DNA from: Chloroflexota bacterium
Lineage (GTDB): Bacteria > Chloroflexota > Anaerolineae > Anaerolineales > Villigracilaceae
Assembly (NCBI GenBank): GCA_016213105.1
Contig: JACRBN010000025.1
Span: 496,001 to 560,000, forward strand
Direction: 5' to 3'
DNA: 64,000 bases
Positions 1 through 9,618 of the stretch are shown in pieces (the stretch's first letter is position 1; each line of letters opens with the position of its first letter). The notes under the pieces were generated by a model. It searched no databases and was not told the origin of the DNA. It saw nothing but the letters and a program-made list of their open reading frames with translations. The position numbers and the translations under genes are program-made.

Positions 1-533
1 GCCGTCCCGGGCACGTCCGTGATGCGCGCCAGCATGGCGGTCAGCACGTAGCCGAAATAGTAATAGGAAATGGCGTATCCCGAGAGCCACGGGTCGCGCG
101 GGGGAAAGGTGGGCGAGCGCAGGATGGCGTTGATGAAGGCCAGTTCCATCGGCTTCTCGGTGCCGAGAATCTCGGGGTTGGCCGAACGCACCAGGGCCAG
201 GAAGCCGAAGGCCAGCAGGAAGAGGATTTCCGTGGTGAGCACGACCCGCCAGCTTTGCTTCATGAAATCCGCGATGTCAGAGCGGCCCCTGACATAGACC
301 CAGATGCTCAATCCAACCACGATTGCCAGGGCCAGCAGGAGGCCGCTCAGGTCGTTCAACACGACGCCAAGCGAAGCCAGCCACCAAAAGAGGAAGCCCC
401 ACAACAGCAGGCCCGCCGCGCGCGAAAGCGTGTACCCCCGATCCGCCAGTGCGGGAAAGAGGTGGCGCACCAGCGGGAAGACCAGCCAGCCCAGCAGAGT
501 TATGAAGAAATACCAGGAAAGGAAGGCAGTCAT
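1..533 (-). CDS. DUF2298 (Chlor_Arch_YYY) membrane protein, 3' end outside the window
   Basis: The first 177 residues of a polytopic membrane protein are visible. It starts MTAFLSWYFF, has several hydrophobic helices, and contains the family signature SGYAISYYYFGYVL, an aromatic run that gives the Chlor_Arch_YYY family its name. The same signature occurs near the middle of the giant protein encoded two genes upstream. The start ATG lies 3 bases after the stop of the DUF952 gene, so the two are probably cotranscribed. The family is known from Chloroflexota and archaea and is usually found with GT39-type glycosyltransferases; its reaction is not established. Lipid-linked sugar handling at the membrane is inference. 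The C-terminus is cut by the window edge. Confidence 0.85.
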   Translation of the reverse strand, partial: MTAFLSWYFFITLLGWLVFPLVRHLFPALADRGYTLSRAAGLLLWGFLFWWLASLGVVLNDLSGLLLALAIVVGLSIWVYVRGRSDIADFMKQSWRVVLTTEILFLLAFGFLALVRSANPEILGTEKPMELAFINAILRSPTFPPRDPWLSGYAISYYYFGYVLTAMLARITDVPGT

Positions 534-536
534 GGG

Positions 537-899
537 TCAGTTATCGATCTGCAGCGGGGAAAAGGTTCCATCGGGGCCGGGCGCAAAATCCAGGACGTTC
601 GTTACGGACTCCAGGTTGATGGGACCATAAATGTGCGGGAACAGGTCAGAGGTGGAGATGCCAGCCGCGGGGGGACCCGCAGGCGCTTCCCAGCGGACCT
701 CGGAGCGGGCCGCCGTTTCATCGAGGACCAGCAGGGCGAGGTCGGTGCGTCCGCGGTAGAAGGCATTCGCCACGTGCACGACCTGCGCCGCCGTCGAGCA
801 ATGGATGAAGCCCTCGCCCGTCAGGCTGGGCGCCGTGTACTCGCCGCGCGCCCGCGCAGACTCCCATTCGGCGCGGGAGGTAATGTGATAGATCGTCAT
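537..899 (-). CDS. DUF952 family protein
   Basis: A 120-residue soluble protein starting MTIYHITSRAEW. The signatures GEGFIHCST and LFPHIYGPI identify the DUF952 family. Its biochemical role is unknown; some databases call it glutathione S-transferase-like without proof. The ATG overlaps the stop of the upstream giant membrane protein (ATGA), which indicates translational coupling. A longer reading frame starting at 950 is possible but would run into the upstream gene. Its position between two DUF2298 proteins is unusual; whether it takes part in the same pathway cannot be told from the sequence. Confidence 0.85.
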   Translation of the reverse strand: MTIYHITSRAEWESARARGEYTAPSLTGEGFIHCSTAAQVVHVANAFYRGRTDLALLVLDETAARSEVRWEAPAGPPAAGISTSDLFPHIYGPINLESVTNVLDFAPGPDGTFSPLQIDN

Positions 900-3800
900 T
901 GGATCACCTCGTAAATGACCGTCTCGCCGGTCCGATAGACTTCCTTCCACAAGTCGCCCTCCAAGCCGTCGAATTTCAGCAGGCCGTTGGGCATGGCCGG
1001 GTCGAGCGGGGTGTACTTGCCGCGCTCCAACTGCCCGACGATGATGTAACGCACGTCATACTTGCGCAGGAAGAAGCGGGCCAGCTCCCGGTCCAGGGTG
1101 TTGTAGAAGGTGTCCACTTCCAGGCCGCGGTCGATGACCTGCTGCGAGAACTGGAGGCGCTGCTGCTGCTGGTGCCACTGCCAGCCCACCACGCCGGGCA
1201 GGCCGGTATAGATCGTCATGCGCGAGAGCCAGGTATACTGCACGCCGGCCGGGGCCGCCTCCAAGATCACGGGCGAACCCTGGACATTGTCCTGAAGCCA
1301 GCGGATGGCCTGGTAATCCTGGTCGAGCAGCATGTCGCGCCCAAACTCGGAATAGGTGGCGTACTTCATATAATCCAGCGAGTCGAGCGTGTGCGGGGCG
1401 AACGGACTCATGCGGTCGCCAACCTTGTCGAGGGTGGCGGTAATGGTGAACAGGAAGGCGCCCGCCACCAACAAATATGTGCCCGTCTGGAAGATCGTCC
1501 GCCAGCGCAGCCGCCAGCGATGGAGGTCGTTGAGCAGCCAGCCGAAGGCCGCCGCCGCGCTGACCGCCAGCATGATCCAGGCTTGCAGGTAGAACTTGAA
1601 GACCGTGTTCATGCGTCCAATGTCGCCGACCACCACGACCACTTCCACCACCAGGGTGATGACCAGCGCCGTGCCGACCAGGAACAGGATCAGCCGCTTT
1701 TCATCGGGCAGGCCCGGTCGCAGAAGCAGGAGTCCCGCCCAGGCCGCCAGGGGCAGGGCCAGCCAGGCAATCTCCACGCCCTTGAAGCCCAGGTAGAGCA
1801 GGGCAGCCAGCAAGACGGCCAGCCCCACTTCGATGACCAGCATGAAGGGACGCAGTTTGCCCAGCGAAGAAACGGGCGTAGCCGCCATCCACTCGCGCGT
1901 CTCCCAGGCCATCCAGAATGCGATCAGGAACAGGAACAATCCCCAATGCGCAAGGTATGACCAGATCGGAGTGTGCTGCCCCGTCCACGGGTCGACCGAG
2001 CCATAGGCCTGCGCGTACCAGGCGCGGTATGGCTGGTATAACACGAACGAGAGTCCCACCAGCACGGCCACGCCCAATGCGATCATGCCCACGCGTTTAT
2101 ACAGGGACGGGATGGAAGCGGGCAGCCAGGAAACCTGCGCGTAGAACCACAACACATAGGCCAGCGCAATGACCGCCAGCAGCAGGTAGGTGTACATGTC
2201 CGAGAGGTTGGTCGGGTAGATCGCGCCAGCCATCAGCCCGCCCACGAAGAACGAAGCCACCCACTCGACGCGGGTCATCCTCGCGCGGCTTTTGAGGATC
2301 GAAACGGCCCAGGCCAGTACGAACAGGGCCAGGGGCAGGACGATCATGTGCGCATGCAAATCGCCATACAGGAAGGTGAACAGCGGGAATTCCGTGATGG
2401 CCATGTCATTCGGGGGCATGACGCGGCTGGGATTCCAATACCACTCCCCGCGCCCAAAGGGCAGCATTCCGCCCGTCAGCGAGTTGAAGAATCCCTTGAA
2501 GGCCCAGATCCAGCGCTGGAGAACATTGGCCTCGTCGATGATGCCGCCCGGGGCGGCCATGCGCTGGAAGCCCTGGAAGATCATGCGGATCGTGCCCAGA
2601 TTGCCAATCGCCACGGTCATGAAGGCGGCAAACAGGCCTGCGATGATCCGCATGTCCAGCGGACGGTCGGGCCCCGCGCCCTGCGGCTCACGTGTAGTCG
2701 ACTGCATGAGTTGATGTACCACCACAAACGCGCCCACCGCCACCAGCGCGAACAGCGTCGGCAGCAGCAAGTTGTACGCAATGGAAGGCACAATACCCAG
2801 CAATTTGACCGGCGTCCCCACCAGCACGAAACCGTAGTAATAGTAGTTGATGTACCCGCCTGCAAACCACGGGTCATAGGCAGGGAATGAGCTGCTCTTC
2901 AGGATCGCATTGAAATACGAGAAGTCCATCGGGCGCTCGCCGCCCTTGGAAGGGTGCCACAAGTCCGGGTTGCCGAGGCGGATGAAGAGGTCGAAGAGGA
3001 AGAAGCCGAGGAAGATCAGTTCGACGGTCAGGAAGAAGCGGCGGTTCACCCGCCACTCTTCGAGCAGCTCCGCGCGCCGCGTCCACCCGACGGCCAGGCC
3101 TGCCGCCGTTACCAAGGCGAACACCAGCCCGATGGTGGTGCGCGAATACGTCAACCCGACCGAGCCTGCCAGCCATGAGAAGTACGCAAGCAGGGACAGC
3201 CCAAGGATGCGCGACAGGGCATAAGCGCCCACTCCCAGCCCGGGCAGGGCCAGCCGCGCCAGCGGATATGTAACCACGCCGAGGACAAAAATGAAGACGT
3301 ACCAGAAAATCAATCCCAGGGCGGGGAAACGGTTCTGGAGCGCGTCATAGCTGAACAGATCGGACCAGGTCCCGCCCGCCTGTTGTTCGGCCAGGCTGTC
3401 GGGGGGCAGCAGCAGATCCTTGTACTCATACGAGTTCGCCTGCCGCGGGGTGAGACGCACCACCCTGGTCAGGTCGACCGCCGAGAGGATCGTCTGCACC
3501 TTGACGGGGTCGTAATCCGCGCTCTTCTTGAAGACCAGCACCTTGGGATGATCGTAGAAGGTGAAGGCCTCCTCCGCGGCCTGGTCGTTGATAACCAGGG
3601 GTCCCAGCGTGGGATAGGAGGTAAAGACCGCCGCCAGTTCGTAACCCAGGCTGCCCTGGTACGTGCCGGGTTCGGCCACGCGATAGCAATGGATGATGTC
3701 CTCACCCGCAGGACAGCCGAGCAACTGACGGTAATATTCCGTCGTCAACGGATAGCGCTCGGGGATGCGCGTAATCTGGCCGTATTGGTGATTAGTGGGG

Positions 3801-5854
3801 ATGAGGATGTAATCGCCCTGGTTGAGCGAATCCATGAAGCGCGTCAACTTGGCAGGGTCGTCATCCCAGTAAACTTGCAGGATCAGATCGCCGCGATACA
3901 GGCCGCCAAAGGGATCGTAGCCCACGCGGAACGGCAACCCGAAATCGTAGTCGGTCTCGTTGATCACAGCGGAGCCGCTCAACACGATGGCGCCGCCGCT
4001 CGTCTCGATGGTCAGAATGTAGGAATTTCCTTGAACGATGGGGAAGGGCTGGTCGAAGGTCAGGGTCACGGGCGCGCCGCGCGAATCCGGCCAGGGCAGG
4101 AAATTCCCCGTCACGGTGGCCATCGAGGATGCGCCGGGCGCGGCTTCGCTGCTGATGGTCACGGTCAGGGTCTGCGGGCCCGAGTTGGAGAAATCGGCCA
4201 CGTGGCCCAGCAGGATTTCCTTCAACTCGCCCGCGCTGTTGGCGGTCATGACGGTCGTGAACGGCACCTCGGGCGTGATCTGCCCGCCGGGGAAGGCCAG
4301 GGGCTGCGAATACCGCCCGCCCGTGGAATCGATGCGCACGTTGATCGGCGCGGGCACATTCTGAAAAATCCACTTGGAGGCGGCGATGCGCGTCTCGTCG
4401 CGGGTGTAGATACTGAGGAAGGCAAAGGCCCAAACAGCGGTCAACGCCAGGGCCACGGCGCCCAGGCCCAGGGTCAGGGGCCGCAGGCTGAAAATCCGAT
4501 CTTTGATCTTCAACTTGAAGCCTTCGAACACAATCCACGCCGCCATCATCGCCAGCAGCGGGTAGATGGGAAGCTGGTAGCGCATGGTCGGGTTGTACTG
4601 CATCGACTGCCAGCCGAAGTACAAGGCGGTCCAACCCCACAACAGCAGGTGCGGACGCCATTGCCTGTTTTTGAAGATCTGCCAGGCCATCGCCAGGAAA
4701 CCGACCCAGGCCAGGATGCCCAGCGGCAGCCCCAGGCCCCAGGTGGTCAGGTTCTCGAAGGAATACAGGTGTGTGCGGCGCGCCCATTGCAGATTCCAGG
4801 GCAGGTCCGAATCGGGCGTGGCCTGCGCGCGCTGTTCCTTGATGTTGGCGATCCAGGCCGGGCTGGGAAGCAGTCCGCTGAAGGCATACGGCTGGAAGAT
4901 GCGGAAAGCCAGCACAGCAAAGAACCCGCCGATGACCATGTAGGTCCAGAACTTGGTCAGCCCGAATTTATCGGCGGCGGCGGATTCATCCTCCGCGTGG
5001 CGCACGGAGCGCAGCAGGAAGGCGCCCGGCAGGAGCAGGGCCAGCGGCGCAGCGGTCAGCTTGGACGATACCGCCATGCCAAACGCCACCCCGAAGGCGA
5101 CCGTATACCAAAACAACGGGTCGCCCAGGTAATGCGTCAGGATCGACGGATTGAAGGCATCCTCCGCCGTCCCAGGCTTGCGATACACCAAAATCTCCAC
5201 GGCGAAGAGGATCGCCAGGAACATGAAGAGGGTGGAGAAATTATCGGTGGTGTAGAAATGCGACTGCTGGATCTGCATCACTGCCAGGGAAGAGAAGACC
5301 GCCGCCAGCAGCGCCGTCCTGCGGTTGTACAGCCGCGCCACGATCAGGTACAGCAGCAGCACCGTCAACAGGTCGGCCAGCGCGGACATCTGCCGCCCGA
5401 ACAATTTTAAATCCCTGACCGGCTCGACCCAGGCGGAAAGCGATTCCACCTGCGCCAGTTGGTTGATCCAATCCGACGAGTAGCGCACGATCAGGAGGGG
5501 CAGGGTGCCGTATGTATAGAAGGAATGTCCGCGATTGTGGGGATTCAACGGCGAGCAGGCCGTATCGAAATAACCGCCCCACTCCTTGCAGTCCCGATAA
5601 ACCGAGGGATACGTTTCCCGCCAGGGGTAGGCCGCCGCGGTCGGCGCCGGTCCCAGCACGTCCGACTTGGTGCCAATCGGGGCGATGTCGTACGTCACCG
5701 AGGTCAGGAACAACTCGTCCGGGTGCTGGTGTTCGAGCTGACCCCAGTCGCTGCCGATGAAACGCAAATAAGCTGCCATCACCAGCACGGCGACCAGCAC
5801 AATGTCATAGATCCAGGCGCGTTCTTCTTTATTCATCATCTTTATCTGTTCCAC
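896..5854 (-). CDS. Giant GT39-like glycosyltransferase fused to a DUF2298 (Chlor_Arch_YYY) domain
   Basis: 1652 residues. The N-terminal ~470 residues look like a GT39/PMT-type transferase: a first transmembrane helix is followed by LRFIGSDWGQLEHQHPDE, typical of the catalytic external loop, then many membrane helices. Residues ~490-850 form a soluble, beta-rich extracytoplasmic region. The C-terminal ~800 residues are another polytopic module with the signature GGYINYYYYGFVLVG, as in the partial protein at 1-533. A single chain thus combines a sugar transferase and the family that often accompanies it. The start used is GTG at 5854; ATG at 5839 or 5836 is also possible and none has a clear ribosome site. 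The gene lies 12 bases after the upstream GT39 gene. Transfer of a lipid-linked sugar to an envelope acceptor is inference. Confidence 0.8.
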   Translation of the reverse strand: MEQIKMMNKEERAWIYDIVLVAVLVMAAYLRFIGSDWGQLEHQHPDELFLTSVTYDIAPIGTKSDVLGPAPTAAAYPWRETYPSVYRDCKEWGGYFDTACSPLNPHNRGHSFYTYGTLPLLIVRYSSDWINQLAQVESLSAWVEPVRDLKLFGRQMSALADLLTVLLLYLIVARLYNRRTALLAAVFSSLAVMQIQQSHFYTTDNFSTLFMFLAILFAVEILVYRKPGTAEDAFNPSILTHYLGDPLFWYTVAFGVAFGMAVSSKLTAAPLALLLPGAFLLRSVRHAEDESAAADKFGLTKFWTYMVIGGFFAVLAFRIFQPYAFSGLLPSPAWIANIKEQRAQATPDSDLPWNLQWARRTHLYSFENLTTWGLGLPLGILAWVGFLAMAWQIFKNRQWRPHLLLWGWTALYFGWQSMQYNPTMRYQLPIYPLLAMMAAWIVFEGFKLKIKDRIFSLRPLTLGLGAVALALTAVWAFAFLSIYTRDETRIAASKWIFQNVPAPINVRIDSTGGRYSQPLAFPGGQITPEVPFTTVMTANSAGELKEILLGHVADFSNSGPQTLTVTISSEAAPGASSMATVTGNFLPWPDSRGAPVTLTFDQPFPIVQGNSYILTIETSGGAIVLSGSAVINETDYDFGLPFRVGYDPFGGLYRGDLILQVYWDDDPAKLTRFMDSLNQGDYILIPTNHQYGQITRIPERYPLTTEYYRQLLGCPAGEDIIHCYRVAEPGTYQGSLGYELAAVFTSYPTLGPLVINDQAAEEAFTFYDHPKVLVFKKSADYDPVKVQTILSAVDLTRVVRLTPRQANSYEYKDLLLPPDSLAEQQAGGTWSDLFSYDALQNRFPALGLIFWYVFIFVLGVVTYPLARLALPGLGVGAYALSRILGLSLLAYFSWLAGSVGLTYSRTTIGLVFALVTAAGLAVGWTRRAELLEEWRVNRRFFLTVELIFLGFFLFDLFIRLGNPDLWHPSKGGERPMDFSYFNAILKSSSFPAYDPWFAGGYINYYYYGFVLVGTPVKLLGIVPSIAYNLLLPTLFALVAVGAFVVVHQLMQSTTREPQGAGPDRPLDMRIIAGLFAAFMTVAIGNLGTIRMIFQGFQRMAAPGGIIDEANVLQRWIWAFKGFFNSLTGGMLPFGRGEWYWNPSRVMPPNDMAITEFPLFTFLYGDLHAHMIVLPLALFVLAWAVSILKSRARMTRVEWVASFFVGGLMAGAIYPTNLSDMYTYLLLAVIALAYVLWFYAQVSWLPASIPSLYKRVGMIALGVAVLVGLSFVLYQPYRAWYAQAYGSVDPWTGQHTPIWSYLAHWGLFLFLIAFWMAWETREWMAATPVSSLGKLRPFMLVIEVGLAVLLAALLYLGFKGVEIAWLALPLAAWAGLLLLRPGLPDEKRLILFLVGTALVITLVVEVVVVVGDIGRMNTVFKFYLQAWIMLAVSAAAAFGWLLNDLHRWRLRWRTIFQTGTYLLVAGAFLFTITATLDKVGDRMSPFAPHTLDSLDYMKYATYSEFGRDMLLDQDYQAIRWLQDNVQGSPVILEAAPAGVQYTWLSRMTIYTGLPGVVGWQWHQQQQRLQFSQQVIDRGLEVDTFYNTLDRELARFFLRKYDVRYIIVGQLERGKYTPLDPAMPNGLLKFDGLEGDLWKEVYRTGETVIYEVIQ

Positions 5855-5866
5855 GAATGCGCGGAA

Positions 5867-8023
5867 TTATTTCTCCACAAAATAGATCATGAAATCCTTG
5901 CTCGGGTCGACCGCCGAGGAATAACGTCGGATGCTGCCCTGCGGGTAGAGATCCCTGAGGATCGCCTCCGTCTCGCCATCCTGCGGCCAGTAAATGAACA
6001 ATTTCGGGTACGGCGCCTCGAGCGAACTGGACAGGTTTTCCTTGAACAGCGCAAAGTCGCGATCGGGGATGCCCGCCCACACGCCCGGCAGGCGCGTGTC
6101 CACCCAATAGGGGAACGGCACGATCCACAGCGTATCCGTCTCGCCGTATTGCGCGCGGAAGTCGCTGATGACCATGCCCATCTCGGAGGTATTCCAGGCC
6201 CCGGCCTTGAACTGCGCATCAAAGACGTTGAAGACCAGGTTATAGTTCTGATAAGCGGATGCGGCCAGCAGGAGTCCCGCCAGGCCCCAGGCGACGACCG
6301 TTCGCCTTCTCCCGGACCCGAAGGCTTTCACCAGGCCATCGAGCGCCAGCGCCGCGAGCAGGATGGCCGGGATGGCCGCGGCGCCCGAACGATTCAAGGC
6401 CGGATTTTCATCGGGGAACGCCAGCGAAAGCACCGAGGGCATCATCAACAGCGGAACCGAGACCAGCAGGAACAGGTCGCGCCAATCGCGGCGGCGCAGG
6501 TAGCGGATCAGCACAAAGAGCGCGCCGAAGATGAACAACGCACCCGTCACCACATCCAGGGCCGGGCGGTGCGGGATCGAGTTGACCCAGATCTCACCAT
6601 CGTCCAGGTTGAACATGCGCAGGCCGTTCCACAGGTTCGAGAAGAAGATTTGCCATGCGGGACCGGACAGTTGCGTCTCCACATCGCCCAGGCGCGAGAA
6701 GGCGCGGTACGAGAAGGAGTCCGGGTTGTCCATCCAATAACGCCCCAGCGGCATGAAGACAATGGCCGAGAGCACCACGATCAGCGTCAGCCACCAGATC
6801 GCCTGCCCGCGCGCGTCCTTCGATTGCGGATGCAGCAGGTACAACGCGAAGGCCGCCACCACCACAAGCGGCATCATGCGGAAGGGACTGTATCCATGCA
6901 GGCCCAGGCCCAGGAACAGGCCCGCCAGCAGGAAATCATTGCGGTTGCGGGTGCGCAGGCCGCGCATCAGGAAGAACAGGGTCGGCGCGACAAACAACGG
7001 ATAAAGCGGAAAGCGCAGGCCAATGCGGGCGATCACATTCGGCCAGTAGGCCACCCCAAACAGGAACAGGGCAAAGAGTCCCACACGGGCCCCACCCCAT
7101 TCCCTGCCAAGCAAATAAATGAAGGGCAGGGTCAATACGCCCAGCAGCGTCGTGCCGAGTTTCAGGCTGAGGAACGAGAAGCCTGTATTGAAAACGGTGG
7201 CGACCAACAGGGTCCAGTACATCTGGAACGCTTCGCGCCCCGTGTTACGCGGGAAAAAGATCAGCGGGCTGCCCGTGGTAATCTCGTACACATCCAGGAT
7301 CTTCTCGGCGTGATCGCTGAACGGCTCGGAGGGGACACTGTCCACGCGATACAGGCGGAAGAACAGCGCCATTCCCATCACGGCCACGACCAGCACGGCC
7401 CACAAGACGGCCTTGCGGCGCGCTTCGGGTGCGGGCGGCGTCCGCTCAATGCGCGGCGTCTTCACCCACACCGCCCACAGGAACGTGGCAATGGTCAACA
7501 GCCACAACGTCACGTTCATGACGGTGAACAGGTTTTCATTGAAGGACGCGAACGCGGATACCATCAGGCCCACCGAGATGAGCAGGGGAATGATCCTCAG
7601 CGTCATCGGGTCGGCCTGGGCCAGGTCGGGGCGCAGGGAGGGTAGCTGCCATTCATCTTTGAAATAGGACCAGAGCGCCAGCAGGATGGCGAACACGTAC
7701 AGGCTCACCGCCAGTTCCACGTTGGGATCGGGCGGTTCGAGCTGCGACTGGGCATACAACGCCAGCAGGACCGCTCCCAGCATCCGCCAGGGCAGGCTCC
7801 CCACTTCGAGGCGGACCTCCGCCGGGGCGGGGGCTGTTTCCTGGAGGCGGGCATCCTCGGCGGCGACCCGCTCCACATCCGCGAGGCGTTCGGGGCTGCC
7901 CAGGGAGGTGACGAAGGTTAGGAACGAACTCCAGTCCTTCGTTACAGATTTGTACAGGTCAAGGACGGTCGGTTCGTGCTGCGGGGGTTCAGGGGAGATC
8001 GGAGGTTGTGGTTCGACGCTCAT
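5867..8023 (-). CDS. GT39/ArnT-like polytopic glycosyltransferase
   Basis: 718 residues. A ~95-residue hydrophilic N-terminus rich in Pro and Glu precedes about a dozen hydrophobic helices. After a first cluster of helices, the segment FFRLYRVDSVPSEPFSDHAE has the Arg and the acidic residues found in the first external loop of GT39-type enzymes, which use polyprenyl-phosphate sugars. The C-terminal ~170 residues after the last helices are soluble and probably extracytoplasmic. The start ATG overlaps the stop of the upstream methyltransferase (ATGA). The acceptor and sugar cannot be named. The neighbouring methyltransferases and GT39 fusion point to envelope glycan or glycoprotein assembly. 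Confidence 0.8.
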   Translation of the reverse strand: MSVEPQPPISPEPPQHEPTVLDLYKSVTKDWSSFLTFVTSLGSPERLADVERVAAEDARLQETAPAPAEVRLEVGSLPWRMLGAVLLALYAQSQLEPPDPNVELAVSLYVFAILLALWSYFKDEWQLPSLRPDLAQADPMTLRIIPLLISVGLMVSAFASFNENLFTVMNVTLWLLTIATFLWAVWVKTPRIERTPPAPEARRKAVLWAVLVVAVMGMALFFRLYRVDSVPSEPFSDHAEKILDVYEITTGSPLIFFPRNTGREAFQMYWTLLVATVFNTGFSFLSLKLGTTLLGVLTLPFIYLLGREWGGARVGLFALFLFGVAYWPNVIARIGLRFPLYPLFVAPTLFFLMRGLRTRNRNDFLLAGLFLGLGLHGYSPFRMMPLVVVAAFALYLLHPQSKDARGQAIWWLTLIVVLSAIVFMPLGRYWMDNPDSFSYRAFSRLGDVETQLSGPAWQIFFSNLWNGLRMFNLDDGEIWVNSIPHRPALDVVTGALFIFGALFVLIRYLRRRDWRDLFLLVSVPLLMMPSVLSLAFPDENPALNRSGAAAIPAILLAALALDGLVKAFGSGRRRTVVAWGLAGLLLAASAYQNYNLVFNVFDAQFKAGAWNTSEMGMVISDFRAQYGETDTLWIVPFPYWVDTRLPGVWAGIPDRDFALFKENLSSSLEAPYPKLFIYWPQDGETEAILRDLYPQGSIRRYSSAVDPSKDFMIYFVEK

Positions 8024-8736
8024 GAATTCCTTCTCGCGATGACCAGGATGCTTTCACCCCAGCGCATCGGCAAAAAGATGAAGCCCGTGATGGCCTGCAG
8101 GCCGCCCAGCGAGCCGAAGAACAATTTCTGAAGTTGTTTGGGGATGACAGGAACGTACGGCGCGTCCCAAAATCCATCGGAAAAAACGCGCTCGAAAGAG
8201 AAGCCCGCACCCTGAATCAGGCGCAGCCATTCCCCAGGCTCCTTGAGCGAGATGTGGGTCGGGTCCTGATAGCCGATCCACTTATCCCCCTTCCACGGCT
8301 TGAGCAGGGAGCCCAGGTTCGGCGTGGCCAGGATCAGGATTCCGCCCGGCTGGAGCACGCGCCCGATTTCGTGGAGCGCCCGGGCCGGGTCTGGCAGGTG
8401 CTCGACGATATGCTTGATGATGACCACATCGAAGGCGCCGTCCGCAAAGGGCAGGTCCTGGGCCGAGGCGGTCTCCAATGAAGTGTTGTGGATCACAGGT
8501 TTGGACTGTTTGACCGCCCAATGGTTCAGATCCATGCCGTAGGTTTCGAAACCATCTTCGAGCTGGCCGACCAGATGTCCCAGCCCCGAGCCGACTTCGA
8601 GCAGGCGCCCGCCTTTTTTGCCGTAGCGGCGGGCCAGCGTGGCAAAGAATCGATTCGACCACCAATACATGCTGTATTTGGCGAAGGTGATGTTCGCGTA
8701 CGTGTGGGTGCTAAAATATTTTTCGTCGAAGGCCAT
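8020..8736 (-). CDS. Class I SAM-dependent methyltransferase
   Basis: 238 residues with a Rossmann methyltransferase fold. Motif I is LLEVGSGLGHL, an acidic residue ending strand 2 lies in YGMDLNHWA, and motif IV/post-IV is FDVVIIKHIVEHLPDP followed by LQPGGILILATPN. It resembles the Methyltransf_11/UbiE-like enzymes common in glycan clusters. The substrate is unknown. Its stop overlaps the next GT39 gene. No ribosome-binding site is visible; the start is directly preceded by a heptad repeat array (8738-8772). It is probably read from the promoter in front of the next upstream methyltransferase. Confidence 0.85.
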   Translation of the reverse strand: MAFDEKYFSTHTYANITFAKYSMYWWSNRFFATLARRYGKKGGRLLEVGSGLGHLVGQLEDGFETYGMDLNHWAVKQSKPVIHNTSLETASAQDLPFADGAFDVVIIKHIVEHLPDPARALHEIGRVLQPGGILILATPNLGSLLKPWKGDKWIGYQDPTHISLKEPGEWLRLIQGAGFSFERVFSDGFWDAPYVPVIPKQLQKLFFGSLGGLQAITGFIFLPMRWGESILVIARRNS

Positions 8737-8737
8737 A

Positions 8738-8772
8738 AGTGGACGGTGGACAATGGACGGGGTACGGGGACC
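8738..8772. repeat. Degenerate 7-base tandem repeat
   Basis: Successive units AGTGGAC, GGTGGAC, AATGGAC, GGGGTAC and GGGGACC begin every 7 bases, directly in front of the methyltransferase start codon at 8736. The same design recurs at 22945, 31564, 31682, 32184, 32789, 40658 and 46989 with different unit sequences. Confidence 0.6.
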
Positions 8773-8801
8773 GCGACTTCGCGCGGCCTACGTTCTGCCG
8801 C

Positions 8802-9566
8802 CTAGGGTCGCTTCCTCGCTACGTAGAACGTAAACGTTCCCTGCGGGTGTTCGGGATGATCCACGAATTTTCGCAGGGCGCGTTCGGTGAAATATAAATT
8901 CCAGCGCGTGGGGGCAATGATCCAACGGTTGAACAGGGCATGCGGGAGCAGGGTGGGCGCGCCGAAATAATGGCCCCATTCTAACACGCGCATCGCCTCG
9001 GGCGAAAAATAATGCCACCAGCGCTCAAGCGTAAAGCCCGCCGCCTCCAGCCAGCCCTGCCAGACCTCCGGCTCGACGGCATGCTCCACCCGCGACATTT
9101 TGCGGAACCATTCCGTGTAGCCTTTGCCCAGCACGCGCGAAAGCGCAAGCTCGCTCAGGTAGCGGGTATTCGGCACACAAAAATAGAAGGGCGCGCCCGG
9201 CTTGAGTACGCGGGCGGTATCCTTCAGAACCTGCTGGACGTGTGGGATATGCTCCAGCACCGAGTTGGAGAAGGCGCTGGCAAAATACTCGTCGGGGAAG
9301 GGCGAGGTGCCGCCGTCCGCTTCGACCAGCAGGACGTACTTGTTGTACGGCTTGGCCTCGTGAATGGGACCGTGCCACGGGTCCAGGCCAACGTCGATGC
9401 GGCGGTCGAAGGTCAGCGCGGCGAAGTTGCCGTCGCCGCAGCCCACGTCCAGGATCGGGGAGGGCAGATCGAAATCCTGGTAATAGCGCGACTCGATGGC
9501 GCGCAAAAAGCCGCGGAAGTAGGGCAGGTCGCGCAAATTAAGGAAGAGGAAATCTTTTTCGGGCAT
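8802..9566 (-). CDS. Class I SAM-dependent methyltransferase
   Basis: 254 residues from MPEKDFLFLN. Motif I is ILDVGCGDGNFA, the strand-2 acidic residue is in VGLDPWHGP, and the later motif is ASAFSNSVLEHIPHV. C-terminal residues ~165-250 form a family-specific extension rich in aromatic residues. An upstream in-frame ATG at 9629 would lengthen it to 275 residues, but 9566 is preferred because a -10-like TATCAT sits 6 bases upstream, suggesting a leaderless message, and the longer form would overlap the antitoxin gene region. It is probably the first gene of the minus-strand glycan cluster. The substrate is unknown. Confidence 0.82.
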   Translation of the reverse strand: MPEKDFLFLNLRDLPYFRGFLRAIESRYYQDFDLPSPILDVGCGDGNFAALTFDRRIDVGLDPWHGPIHEAKPYNKYVLLVEADGGTSPFPDEYFASAFSNSVLEHIPHVQQVLKDTARVLKPGAPFYFCVPNTRYLSELALSRVLGKGYTEWFRKMSRVEHAVEPEVWQGWLEAAGFTLERWWHYFSPEAMRVLEWGHYFGAPTLLPHALFNRWIIAPTRWNLYFTERALRKFVDHPEHPQGTFTFYVARKRP

Positions 9567-9568
9567 GT

Positions 9569-9578
9569 TATAATGATA
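9569..9578. promoter_or_regulatory. Overlapping divergent -10 elements
   Basis: On the plus strand TATAAT (9569-9574) lies 44 bases before the antitoxin ATG. On the minus strand TATCAT (9578-9573) lies 6 bases before the methyltransferase ATG. Neither strand has a good -35. The overlap means that binding by one polymerase, or repression by the toxin-antitoxin complex, could affect both genes. Confidence 0.45.
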
Positions 9579-9618
9579 GCACTTTCCAAAAAGTGATGGC
9601 AGATTTAGGAGCAAGCCC

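Noticed and set aside
3383-7645. Long plus-strand reading frames of 675 and 728 codons
   Set aside because: They are antisense shadows of the two GT39-type genes; their products are Gln/Arg/His-rich, of low complexity, and have no ribosome sites.
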